From: Nitrospirota bacterium
GTDB taxonomy: Bacteria > Nitrospirota > Thermodesulfovibrionia > Thermodesulfovibrionales > JdFR-85
Direction of reading: 5' to 3'
Assembly (NCBI GenBank): GCA_013152485.1
Contig: JAADGG010000004.1
Coordinates: 1 to 35,119, forward strand
DNA length: 35,119 nucleotides
This document shows positions 1-8,913 of this stretch, one piece after another; the stretch's first letter is position 1; every line of letters begins with the position of its first letter. A program made the translations under genes and the position numbers. The notes beneath the pieces were generated by a model that saw only the letters and a program-made list of their open reading frames with translations, made no database searches and was not told where the DNA came from.

Positions 1-107
1 TTTCATCAATAAAAACAGCCGGTTACGTTGTCAAAGAGCAAAATTCGTCTGTCAACCCCCGGTTCTGCAAAATCTCCGGAGGATCGACGATACCGAGCTC
101 TACACAA
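1..107 (-). promoter_or_regulatory. putative CRISPR leader (partial), array expected beyond window start
   Basis: Noncoding AT-rich tail directly downstream of cas2 (minus strand). Reverse complement contains TTGACAGACGAATTTTGCTCTTTGACAACG, with two TTGACA motifs, like many CRISPR leaders. No repeat is visible within the window. Confidence 0.4.
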
Positions 108-371
108 CTATAATAGGTTATCTGTAATATTCTTTTCAATCCCCACTATCTCTCGTTCAGTGTATTTCAGATTGCCAAGCTTGTAAATGATTATGGAGTC
201 CTCGTCTGTCTTCAAAAGCTTTCTGAGATCTGTCATCAACGCCTCGAACTGCCCTTTGGTCAGCTCTCCCTCGAAAACCGAGTTCTGTACCCAGTTCAGG
301 TAGCGCTTCATGAGTTTATGTACTTTCTGGACTCTTTTCTCTCCTATGTCATAAACCAAAATATAGTACAT
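108..371 (-). CDS. cas2: CRISPR-associated endoribonuclease Cas2
   Basis: 87 aa, MYYILVYDIGEKRVQKVHKLMKRYLNWVQNSVFEGELT is typical Cas2; adjacent to cas1. Confidence 0.96.
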   Translation of the reverse strand: MYYILVYDIGEKRVQKVHKLMKRYLNWVQNSVFEGELTKGQFEALMTDLRKLLKTDEDSIIIYKLGNLKYTEREIVGIEKNITDNLL

Positions 372-418
372 CGATCAAGCAGCTTAGACTTTACCATGAG
401 CTCATGGTCTGTTTGTTG

Positions 419-1411
419 TCACCACCAGGTTCTGAAAGCATTATAGTTCTCGATCCCCGTTATGTGTTTCTCCAGCTTATAACATTCGAGCCTGATCATC
501 CTCCTGTAGGAAACATTTCTCCTAAGCTTGCGGTGTTTTATCGTCGTATTGAGACGATCATCGTATTCTCTCAGAAAGACTCTCCTGCCCCTTTCCGAAA
601 GGTAACAGAAATTGACCCCTTTTTCAAAGTCCCTTTCATCGAGCATCTTCTTGTTGATCAACCTGAAGATGACGTGATCAACTATCACGGGCTTGAATAT
701 TTCGGATATGTCGAGACTAAGCGAAAATCTCCTGTTGCCGGGTTCGTGCAGGAAGCTGATCGTCGGGTTCAACTGTGTATGGTATATCTCCCCGAGAGTC
801 GTAGCATAGAGAAGCGAGTTCCCAAAAGAGATCAGGGCGTTTATCATATTGTCCGGTGGTCTCTTCGTCCTTTTGGTGAAGACTTCGTCGGTGTCAAGAA
901 TCAAGTTGAAACTGTCGTAATACCGCTCCCTGACATGTCCCTCCCACGCCATGAGTTGCATGATATCATCAGCAGATTCAAGTTCCGGCAGCACGCTTTC
1001 AATGTCAGAGATGAATCCCTCGAGTCCCGCCTTTCTGTTATGATAGTATTTCAGGTTACGCAGAATATTGTGTGAAGCGCTCCTGATTATCTCCTTTGCA
1101 ATCTCAAGCCTTTTCTCCTTGTCCCTGTAGACCTCCACCTGATTTACCAGGAGAAACCCGGAGTTCAGGTGCTCCCTCGGATAATATGATCCCGAATAGT
1201 ATCCGTAGTAATTGAACACGTGAACCGGAATCCTCTGTTGAGCGAGAAAGTTCAGGACCTTCGTATTTACATCGAGCTCGCCCAGGAAGTACAGCCCTTC
1301 CACATTCTCTACCGGAATGACTTTCCTGTCACCCGATTCGAACTCGAGAAAGAGAGTGTTGTCCTTTCTCTTGAGTCTTCCGCTTCTTGTAATGTAGTAA
1401 TTCCGTCTCAT
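419..1411 (-). CDS. cas1: CRISPR-associated endonuclease Cas1 (type I-B-like)
   Basis: 330 aa, MRRNYYITRSGRLKRKDNTLFLE...VENVEGLYFLGELDVN...FLHEPGNRRFSLSLDISEIFKPVIVD, Cas1 core motifs. Confidence 0.97.
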   Translation of the reverse strand: MRRNYYITRSGRLKRKDNTLFLEFESGDRKVIPVENVEGLYFLGELDVNTKVLNFLAQQRIPVHVFNYYGYYSGSYYPREHLNSGFLLVNQVEVYRDKEKRLEIAKEIIRSASHNILRNLKYYHNRKAGLEGFISDIESVLPELESADDIMQLMAWEGHVRERYYDSFNLILDTDEVFTKRTKRPPDNMINALISFGNSLLYATTLGEIYHTQLNPTISFLHEPGNRRFSLSLDISEIFKPVIVDHVIFRLINKKMLDERDFEKGVNFCYLSERGRRVFLREYDDRLNTTIKHRKLRRNVSYRRMIRLECYKLEKHITGIENYNAFRTWW

Positions 1412-1484
1412 GATACCCGGTTATTCCGTCAGCACCTCGGGTCCGGACGAGTAAGCGACAAAGCCTACCGGAACCGTCTCGAAC

Positions 1485-1979
1485 CTATGAGTAACAAAAC
1501 TCCTCGTAACTGCACTTCCTGCAGATCCTCGAATTCAGTACAGCCGGCGGCGACTTCATCCTTTTTATCTCTTCTATGCATTCGATTGTCTTCCTTATCT
1601 CTCTCTCCCGGTCAGGTGTCAGCTCCACTTCCGTTGTGCGTCTCTGTTTCGGATAATTTATCACGCCCCTTCTAACGTCGACACCTTTCAGCCTGAGGCA
1701 GTAGATGTAGTAAAGGACCTGACCAACGTGGGACTCCTCCATACGGTTGGACTTCTTCACCTCGTGCACGGTGTCATCGTCCATGAAATCTATCCTGATA
1801 ACACCATCAATCAGCACCTCCTTCCGCTCCCTCTGATAGGAATGCTCATGGATGAGCCTGCCGAGAAAGACGATGTCCGACTCCTGTTCCATCTCGATGT
1901 CGTGTGAGAAGAGCCACAGTTTTCGCTTGCATACATGGAAGTAGTTGAACTCGGTACCCGTTATGGCCAACCCGTTCAT
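1485..1979 (-). CDS. cas4: CRISPR-associated exonuclease Cas4
   Basis: N-terminal CKRKLWLFSHDIEME, VHEVKKSNR nuclease motif and C-terminal Cys cluster (SRICRKCSYEEFC) typical of Fe-S Cas4. Start taken at internal Met (ORF extends to 2006). Confidence 0.93.
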   Translation of the reverse strand: MNGLAITGTEFNYFHVCKRKLWLFSHDIEMEQESDIVFLGRLIHEHSYQRERKEVLIDGVIRIDFMDDDTVHEVKKSNRMEESHVGQVLYYIYCLRLKGVDVRRGVINYPKQRRTTEVELTPDREREIRKTIECIEEIKRMKSPPAVLNSRICRKCSYEEFCYS

Positions 1980-2062
1980 TCCCGAACGCTCTCCATCAAA
2001 CAGCAAGGTCCCGGTGTCGTTTCCCGCAGTCCCGGCAGGAAAAGACGACCGGACAATCTGCT

Positions 2063-4327
2063 CTAATCGATATTGCCTACCTCCTTCTCCACCTCATCTA
2101 TGTGCAGGCCAAGATCGTCATAAAGAACATCAGCAACCCAGTATCCATCACGCCTTCTCGCTATCCGGTCGGATCGTCTCAGCATTGCGCCTTGCCCCAA
2201 AGAGATACTCGTGACATAACGCATGGCTTCAAAGTGCCTGTTCTCCTCCTTGCACCTGAGGTATTGAGGTTCATAGCGAACCGGAACCACCTCTACTGAT
2301 CTGATAAGGGAATAGAAGTCGTCTCTCTCTTCGGCGTCAAAGAACGGCATCATATTGTCCATGACACTCCGGAAAGCCTTTGAAGCAGCATCAAACCTGC
2401 TCATCTCGTCATCGTTGTATCCATCCTCGTAAACTTTCTCGACGAGTTCTCTCACTCTGAGTTCCGTCAGTTCTTCACCGTCAACAAGTACATCCAGCGT
2501 CTTCGCGATTCTGTTCATGTCGTAGAAATACTTGTCACTGTCATGATTAACCGTGCAGACATATACCGGGACAACACCCTTCGAGCCTTTCCTGTTGACC
2601 CTGCCAATCCTCTGAACGAGTGCATCAAGAGGTGCAGGTTCCGTGAAAATGGTATCAAAGTCAATGTCAAGAGACACTTCTACAACCTGTGTGGCAACGA
2701 GAAGCTGGACATCATCCAGCCGTCTTTCTTTCTCCTCCCTGTCCCTTAAAATAAACCTGCCGTGTAAAAGCTCACTCGACACAGCATGCTCTTTCACGGA
2801 CGCATAGATCTCCTGTGCACGCTTGACAGTGTTACATACCACGAGCACGCGTTTGCCATCGGATAAGGCATCCCGAATCTTTACACGATATTCCGACAGC
2901 TCTCCCTCGATAAGACGGATCCTATGTCTTGCCCTGAACAGCATGCAACGGTCCTCCTCATCGTTAATATCGAGACGGTAATCGTCAATACCGGGAAGGA
3001 TGGACCGGATCTCTTTCCTCAGGAACCCGGGGAATGTCGCTGACAAGAACAAGAACCTTGCATTCAGCTGCGTTGACAGATAACCTATGGTCCCGAGAAT
3101 CAATGCGGTCGTGTCAGCGTCGTAAACATGAATTTCATCGAATATGAACAGGCCCCCTGCCATCTCGGACAGCTGCCCTTCCCATCCTTTTATGCCGAAC
3201 AGGGACTTGAGGATCTGGAACGGTGTAAGAACTTTCAGGGGCCGGTACAGCTTCCGCGAGAGACCCTGTACGTCTCCTGCACACCTTGAGGCGCTGTCGA
3301 CGTCGTAATCGCGCTCCAACAGTGTCTTGTAAACGAAGTAGCCCGCCCTGCCGTGCAAGACACCGACATCATCCTCGCCAAAATACCCCTTGAGTCTGTG
3401 TGCCATGGCATTTATGCTCGCCGTATATGGCAAAACATAGTAGACCCTCCTGCCGGCATCCTGGTTGTTCCCCGCCCACAACAGTGCAGCCTCGGTTTTG
3501 CCGGACCCCGTAGGAGCTGACAGGAAGGCATGTCCGTCAACGTGCATCATCCTTTTCTGGAAAGGCCTGAGCCGCTTCAGTCCGAGCCTCGCCATCACAT
3601 CCTTAATGCCGGGGACGACTCCATACTTTCCGCCTGACGCGAGATGATCACATGCTACAAGGAATCCCCTGAGAAAGACGCCGAACAGCTTAAGCCCTTC
3701 ATCCACCCTGTGACCATGCACAAGGTTACAGATCCAGCGAACAGCGTACTGGTAGGCATCTACCAGCTCGGAAACGGAGCCGGGTTTCCTGGGCCGTGGC
3801 AGCTCATATCCCAGGTACTCACAAGACATCCTGGAGACATCATCAAAGAGCTTGTATACCACCGGCATGTTGGGAGACAGTTCCTTCAATGATTCTTCGA
3901 ATCTTTCCCTGCCCGGAGGAGACGTTGTGTTGAATCGCTCTCTCAGTTCTCCTATGTCCTTGTGATGAGTGACAATCGACAGGGCAATCATTTTCCTGTC
4001 CGGATCGGCTGTAGACTCCAGGCACGACACAAATGAGGCTGAAAGGATCTCGTGTCTGTAGCCCCAGCGTCTTCCTTCGCGCAGACTCTTCTGAAACCCG
4101 GAGGCGCTCTTGCCTACATCATGAAGCAGCGCTGCATAGAACAGATGATCGTAGAACCTCCCTACACCACAGAGCTCCGGCACATACGGATATAACCGCT
4201 TGATGGACTGCAGCACGCTCAGGCAGTTCTCCGTATGTTCTATCAGTGTTTCAGGAGGAGAAGACTTTGCCAGCACCTCGAGATTACGTTCCATACACCC
4301 ATACACCCCAGTCCATTTCCTCATCAA
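2063..4327 (-). CDS. cas3: CRISPR-associated helicase/nuclease Cas3 (HD + DExD/H)
   Basis: HD motif ALLHDVGKSASGFQ, Walker A SAPTGSGKTEAALLWA, DEIH box, motif VI QRIGRVNRKG. Confidence 0.97.
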   Translation of the reverse strand: MMRKWTGVYGCMERNLEVLAKSSPPETLIEHTENCLSVLQSIKRLYPYVPELCGVGRFYDHLFYAALLHDVGKSASGFQKSLREGRRWGYRHEILSASFVSCLESTADPDRKMIALSIVTHHKDIGELRERFNTTSPPGRERFEESLKELSPNMPVVYKLFDDVSRMSCEYLGYELPRPRKPGSVSELVDAYQYAVRWICNLVHGHRVDEGLKLFGVFLRGFLVACDHLASGGKYGVVPGIKDVMARLGLKRLRPFQKRMMHVDGHAFLSAPTGSGKTEAALLWAGNNQDAGRRVYYVLPYTASINAMAHRLKGYFGEDDVGVLHGRAGYFVYKTLLERDYDVDSASRCAGDVQGLSRKLYRPLKVLTPFQILKSLFGIKGWEGQLSEMAGGLFIFDEIHVYDADTTALILGTIGYLSTQLNARFLFLSATFPGFLRKEIRSILPGIDDYRLDINDEEDRCMLFRARHRIRLIEGELSEYRVKIRDALSDGKRVLVVCNTVKRAQEIYASVKEHAVSSELLHGRFILRDREEKERRLDDVQLLVATQVVEVSLDIDFDTIFTEPAPLDALVQRIGRVNRKGSKGVVPVYVCTVNHDSDKYFYDMNRIAKTLDVLVDGEELTELRVRELVEKVYEDGYNDDEMSRFDAASKAFRSVMDNMMPFFDAEERDDFYSLIRSVEVVPVRYEPQYLRCKEENRHFEAMRYVTSISLGQGAMLRRSDRIARRRDGYWVADVLYDDLGLHIDEVEKEVGNID

Positions 4328-4919
4328 ACGGCAGTGCCGCAGAGTACTCGAGAAAGTCTTTCAGTAAATAGAACGGTCGTGTTCCGGCCGCCCTTCTCGG
4401 TATCCCGTCAGTAAAGTGAGTGGGAAGAGCCTGCAAAGGTCCGTGCACGCCTTGCGTTGGGAACGGGACAACCGTTCCACCCAAGGATACCCCCTTCCTC
4501 TCTTCGAGGTCCACCACCCTGATATCCACAACGGTTGCCAGTTCAGACGATCGTCCCATCAGCAACGGATAGCAGGGCTTCTGAAACGACCGCGCGTACT
4601 CTTGCCTGTCAAGATACAGAAAGAGCTCGGGCTCGAACAAGAACTCCCTTCTGCACACATTGGATTTCGCCGTGAGCGGAGCGGAAAGTTCATAAATCGT
4701 CTCCAAGTCCACCGCGTTTCCGGCACTCCTGAAAACGTATCCCACTCTTAGATTTTCCGGTGTCGTCATACTGCCGCAGGCCGCTGATATCAGACCGAAA
4801 ACCGTTGAGAGCGGAGGCACCGGCAGTGTCGGCTGAAAGCCGCTGACAAACACCGGATACCGGAATGACGCCGTCCATCCCTTGAGGTGTATTCGATAAA
4901 ACTGCATATGCCACCTCAC
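4284..4919 (-). CDS. cas5: CRISPR-associated protein Cas5 (type I-B)
   Basis: 211 aa with GWTASFRYPVFVSGFQPTLPVPPLSTVFGLISAACG, Cas5 N-terminal motif; between cas7 and cas3; overlaps cas3 start. Confidence 0.9.
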   Translation of the reverse strand: MRWHMQFYRIHLKGWTASFRYPVFVSGFQPTLPVPPLSTVFGLISAACGSMTTPENLRVGYVFRSAGNAVDLETIYELSAPLTAKSNVCRREFLFEPELFLYLDRQEYARSFQKPCYPLLMGRSSELATVVDIRVVDLEERKGVSLGGTVVPFPTQGVHGPLQALPTHFTDGIPRRAAGTRPFYLLKDFLEYSAALPFDEEMDWGVWVYGT

Positions 4920-5923
4920 TCCATATGCCCGCTTATGCAGTCCGCAAAACGTTCGATGGCCGACTTCGGTGACGAAACATGCAACCTCTTCCCTCCTATG
5001 TCTAACGAGTCGAGCTCGTCCGATATCTCATCCAGAAAACCTTCCTGGCGGCCGACATACACGTCGGAAACGATGTCATCGCCGTAGTCGGTCATCACCT
5101 GTTTAAGCGCCGACACGTTTATGACAGGTTTGTCGTGTCGGTTGTTGGTGATGTTCATGAAGATGTGATTTCCGCCGTCGATGACGGCGAGAACAATGAA
5201 CTTAGGTGTTACGTCGGTGAGATGAATCGAAGATTTCGTAGTGCTGTAAACATACGCTAAAGCAGAAACCGTCTCCCTCGCGCGCTTGACCCGCTCGTCC
5301 TTCGGAAGCCTCCAGGCTCCGTTCTCCCTCGATGCCGCGGTCTTCCGTATCGAGGACTTTATTTCTTCCTTCTCGACATACTTCGTGTCGAGATTCTTGA
5401 ATCCTGTTCTCTCTGTGTCATGGAAGACCCCTATACGGTCCAGGTCCAGGGAAAATATGCCTTTAAGCACCGTTGAATAGAACTGATGCTCAAAGGGCAC
5501 CGGATCTCCCTCATGCCTGGACATGACACCGAAATCGTCCGTCGGGGCATGATCGAAGACGGAGATGAGCGGTGAACACTTCAGGACCGAAAGGCGGGTC
5601 AGTATACCGCCATCCGATTTCTTCAGCGCCCGCATGTATCCGAACACGTCATCGTCAGGATACTCAAATGGATTCGCGCTGGTGAATGCAACCTTGGAAT
5701 CGCGAACAATGGGAGACATTTTCCAGTCGTACTTCTCCTGAAGAGCGGTTCGCCACCAGTACCGCCATGCCTGTGCGGAGACATACGGGTAAACGCTCCT
5801 GCCCCTGCGTATGGTCTTGACAACAACGGTATTCTCCGTGCGAGCTCCAACATCCTGTCCGGCATTGTTCAGCGCTGAGTGCGGGGCATCGATCAACACA
5901 AAACCGATTATGTTCTTCGGCAT
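4916..5923 (-). CDS. cas7: CRISPR-associated protein Cas7 (Cst2/DevR family)
   Basis: 335 aa, LIDAPHSALNNAGQD...TENTVVVKTIRRGRSVYPYVSAQAWRYWWR is characteristic of DevR/Cst2 Cas7; ATGA overlap with cas5. Confidence 0.93.
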   Translation of the reverse strand: MPKNIIGFVLIDAPHSALNNAGQDVGARTENTVVVKTIRRGRSVYPYVSAQAWRYWWRTALQEKYDWKMSPIVRDSKVAFTSANPFEYPDDDVFGYMRALKKSDGGILTRLSVLKCSPLISVFDHAPTDDFGVMSRHEGDPVPFEHQFYSTVLKGIFSLDLDRIGVFHDTERTGFKNLDTKYVEKEEIKSSIRKTAASRENGAWRLPKDERVKRARETVSALAYVYSTTKSSIHLTDVTPKFIVLAVIDGGNHIFMNITNNRHDKPVINVSALKQVMTDYGDDIVSDVYVGRQEGFLDEISDELDSLDIGGKRLHVSSPKSAIERFADCISGHME

Positions 5924-5975
5924 GTTCAGTCCCTCCTCTCGACACGTTTATTGTTATGTTGTTGAAACACGGTGC

Positions 5976-7328
5976 TCATGCACCGACTTCCTCACCTTCC
6001 TCCACATCGTCCGACTCTTCAACTACAACGCCTTCCGATACCAGCCATCCATGCAGCACCTCATAGAGCCTGAAAAGCAGCAGGTCCAGCGTTTCCTTCC
6101 ATCCCATAGCCCCATCCGGAAACAGGTACTCGCTATAGTCATCGAATGAAAACAGCGGTCTGTCGGCCTTCAAAGCAACGGAGTCCCGCATCAGCCGCAA
6201 CAGCACGCTTCTAAAGTCAGCATAGTTCTGCGCTCTTTCAAGTTGACCGAGGCGTCTCCTGCCGTTCCCTGAAGTCCTGATGATTTCCGCTATATCATCA
6301 CCCAGACGGCGTATAGTCTCGATACGCTTTTCATTCATAGAAAGCACCTCCTTCACGTAAAATCTTACGAGACTCCAATCACCGACAACGCTCTTGTTTC
6401 CGGTATCATAAAAACATCGCAGAATCGACTGTCCGTTCATCAAGGCGGTGAAGACCGTGTTCCTGCTGTTCCTATACTCATCCTCCCCCTTCTTCCTTGC
6501 GTTAGCGTATCCCCTGCGCACAACCCTGCACCAGTCAGGATACTTTCTGTGCTGACGAACATACGATAGAAACCGGAACACAGGGGAAGGCAGATCGTAT
6601 ATGGCAAGATCGGGGCCCTGGTTATAGTTCGTAAAGTGATACATTCGAATCGAGGCGTCTTCTCCGGTCCACTGTTCATCATATGTGAGGATCAGATCCT
6701 GAATGATGTGAAAAAGGGCATTTGTCGGATTCGTATACTTCTCGTCGAAACATCCGGTAAACTTACGCGATGCAATCTGTCTGTTCACCTCGGACAGACA
6801 TCTCCTCGTCCAGTACTTCATGACACGATCCGAGTTTGAATGCAACAGCAGGAGTTTTCCGCAGGAGTAATACATGAGAGGAGAGCATTGCACTGCAAAC
6901 GTGCATGCCTCGCAGTAATCAGCACCATCTGCCTTGTATGAGAAAAAATGAGACCCCTCATATCCTGTCAACGGAATATGCATTCTGTTCTTGCCGCTGA
7001 GAGCGTCTCTCCTGCCACATGCCATGCAGTTTCCCTGCCTCCCCTCAGGTGCTATTCCGTCAATCAAATCCTTCAAGAAAGCTTCGAGCCTCTCTTTCTT
7101 GTTCTTTACGGATGGATTTGTCACGGGATTATTCGGAAAGACGGAATAAAGATTTTTCCTCCAGGCCTCGGACAGATAAACATCGAGCAATGCCCCCGAG
7201 ACCTCCCGCATGTCATCGATACCGATCATCTCGGGTCTGTCCTTACCGTTCCATTCCTGTATAACCGAGATGCCGGCATCCACCCACGGATTCCCCGTCC
7301 ACCGAAATATAGCCATGCCTCCCTCCAT
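5976..7328 (-). CDS. cas8: CRISPR-associated large subunit Cas8 / Cst1 (CXXC-CXXC type)
   Basis: 450 aa, CMACGRRDALSGKNRMHIPLTG...GADYCEACTFAV double CXXC, genomic position between cas6 and cas7. Confidence 0.85.
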   Translation of the reverse strand: MEGGMAIFRWTGNPWVDAGISVIQEWNGKDRPEMIGIDDMREVSGALLDVYLSEAWRKNLYSVFPNNPVTNPSVKNKKERLEAFLKDLIDGIAPEGRQGNCMACGRRDALSGKNRMHIPLTGYEGSHFFSYKADGADYCEACTFAVQCSPLMYYSCGKLLLLHSNSDRVMKYWTRRCLSEVNRQIASRKFTGCFDEKYTNPTNALFHIIQDLILTYDEQWTGEDASIRMYHFTNYNQGPDLAIYDLPSPVFRFLSYVRQHRKYPDWCRVVRRGYANARKKGEDEYRNSRNTVFTALMNGQSILRCFYDTGNKSVVGDWSLVRFYVKEVLSMNEKRIETIRRLGDDIAEIIRTSGNGRRRLGQLERAQNYADFRSVLLRLMRDSVALKADRPLFSFDDYSEYLFPDGAMGWKETLDLLLFRLYEVLHGWLVSEGVVVEESDDVEEGEEVGA

Positions 7329-7392
7329 GACACAAGAAGAGTTTTTTTCAACGTGCCCCGCCGCTACGATTCAGAAAACGGCCAAACGCGGT

Positions 7393-8337
7393 TCAGTTCA
7401 ACCGGCCGTCTCGGAAAGCCGACCGGTCGGATGATCCGTTTTTCACGGAAGCCGTTCCTTTTCCGGGCCCGGTTGTTCTCTGTTTAGCGTAAGCCTGGGT
7501 TATCTCCTTGACCATACCGAACCCCATACTCCCCTTCTCTCCGAACCCCGTCTCGTAACCCACCCTTATGAGGTCAGGATTCCCCCTGACTTCAAACGGG
7601 GCAAGAAAACCTACGATGTCGGTCCCCTTGAAATTGATCTTCTTCATGATCTTGCCGGCCCTCCTGTTCATGTACTCTTCATCTATCCTGATGCTGAAAT
7701 CAGGAGAGTCGGGTCTGAAACCGGTCAAGAGCTCGTGCTTCTTCTCGAGGTTCCTTCTCACGGCATCCGAGAAGCCCTCTTCCCAGGGTCTAATGTAGTG
7801 ACACCTCGAATGGCCGCGCCTACCGCAGGAGTCCGAAGACCGGCTCCAGCCGTTTGACCCGCCGGGTGGAAACACACCGTCGACAACCTTGCTCACGGTT
7901 ACCGGGGAAAGGCAGGTGAAACGCATGGACTCCTTGAACACCGGCACGGGCTGTGTCTCGACTCGCTCGATCAGGAATGAGGCCTCCGCGCCTTCGGGAC
8001 CTATCCTGATCTCCTGACCGGCAGCAAAAACCCCTGCGATCAAGTGCTCGACAAAGGCATCCACCGGAGACGATATGTGCCATCTCACATTGTCTCCGCC
8101 AAAGAGTATCCTGTCACCGGAAACACTGACGTCCTTGCCCATAAGCATCGAGTAGGTGAAAAGCTTGAAGCCTTTCCTGCTCCCGCCGAGCTTGAAGCCT
8201 TCATCGTGCAGAAAGCTTGAAAAGTCTTCCGAGGACCTTCCGAGTATGCCGTAGATCATGGTCGTAAGGAAATAATTGTAGTTCACCGGAAGCGTCACAT
8301 CGCGGCGAACAGGCCTTAACGTAAGCGTGATTCTCAT
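7393..8337 (-). CDS. cas6: CRISPR-associated endoribonuclease Cas6
   Basis: Gly-rich C-terminal GFGEKGSMGFGMV and MRITLTLRPVRRDVTLPVNYNYFLTTMIYGIL N-terminus. ATG at 8335-8337 preceded by GGGAGGTGA Shine-Dalgarno; the longer ORF to 8364 would need a TTG start. Confidence 0.92.
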   Translation of the reverse strand: MRITLTLRPVRRDVTLPVNYNYFLTTMIYGILGRSSEDFSSFLHDEGFKLGGSRKGFKLFTYSMLMGKDVSVSGDRILFGGDNVRWHISSPVDAFVEHLIAGVFAAGQEIRIGPEGAEASFLIERVETQPVPVFKESMRFTCLSPVTVSKVVDGVFPPGGSNGWSRSSDSCGRRGHSRCHYIRPWEEGFSDAVRRNLEKKHELLTGFRPDSPDFSIRIDEEYMNRRAGKIMKKINFKGTDIVGFLAPFEVRGNPDLIRVGYETGFGEKGSMGFGMVKEITQAYAKQRTTGPGKGTASVKNGSSDRSAFRDGRLN

Positions 8338-8365
8338 GCCGGTCGCTTCACCTCCCACAGTCAAT

Positions 8366-8380
8366 GTGACGTAACGTCAC
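8366..8380. promoter_or_regulatory. 15-bp palindrome GTGACGT-A-ACGTCAC upstream of cas6 (operator candidate)
   Basis: Perfect 7-bp arms, 1-nt centre, 28 nt upstream of the cas6 ATG and just downstream of a weak minus-strand promoter-like TTGCGC...TATGCA. Confidence 0.5.
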
Positions 8381-8527
8381 TGCATACACGATGCTCAGAT
8401 CGCGCAACTGCATAGACGAGCAGGGGCGGGATCCAACGCCGGACGGACCAGACTGCACGAACGGCGGTCCGGCAAACACGTTCCGGTCTATGCCGACCGT
8501 CAAGCCGCCCCTGTACAGCATCGGGTG

Positions 8528-8557
8528 TTTACACCCCGAGAAACTTTGTGATAGTAT
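8528..8557 (+). promoter_or_regulatory. putative sigma70-like promoter TTTACA-N18-TAGTAT
   Basis: TTTACA 8528-8533 and TAGTAT 8552-8557 in the cas6/tRNA-Leu intergenic region. Confidence 0.4.
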
Positions 8558-8644
8558 ATGGAATTTCGTAACCGTCTGTTTTTCAAGAAAACCCTGGCAT
8601 GTCCGAGTGACGAGGCTGCTGGACGCAAGGGACTTTGAATGACT

Positions 8645-8666
8645 GGTTCCCGGAGGGAACCCTTTT
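8645..8666 (+). terminator. putative intrinsic terminator GGTTCCC-GGA-GGGAACC C TTTT
   Basis: Perfect 7-bp stem with 3-nt loop followed by TTTT. Confidence 0.55.
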
Positions 8667-8747
8667 CGGTCGATTGGTTTCCTCTCATTCCTGGTCCCTT
8701 CTGATCAAGCGTCTTCAACGCTGGGACATGCATTGGTCGTTCTTTAC

Positions 8748-8832
8748 GCCGGAGTGGCGGAATTGGTAGACGCAAGGGACTTAAAATCCCTCGGAGCACG
8801 GCTCCGTGCCGGTTCAAGTCCGGCCTCCGGCA
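8748..8832 (+). tRNA. tRNA-Leu (anticodon TAA), CCA encoded at 8833-8835
   Basis: GCCGGAG acceptor pairs with CTCCGGC; AGGGA-CTTAAAA-TCCCT anticodon arm; long variable arm; GGTTCAAGTCC T-arm. Confidence 0.97.
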
Positions 8833-8913
8833 CCAATGCAATGAACAAGAACCCTTCTTTTATCCCGCAACATGTCGACCGTGCTGAGCGACCGACACCA
8901 TGCCGCCACGCGA

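Noticed and set aside
8366-8380. Canonical CRP/FNR site at cas6
   Set aside because: Half-sites are separated by 7 rather than 6 nt, so kept only as an unspecified palindromic operator candidate.
8500-8841. Minus ORF MHWCRRPDLNRHGAVLRGILSPLRLPIPP...
   Set aside because: It is the reverse translation of tRNA-Leu, a well-known spurious ORF type.
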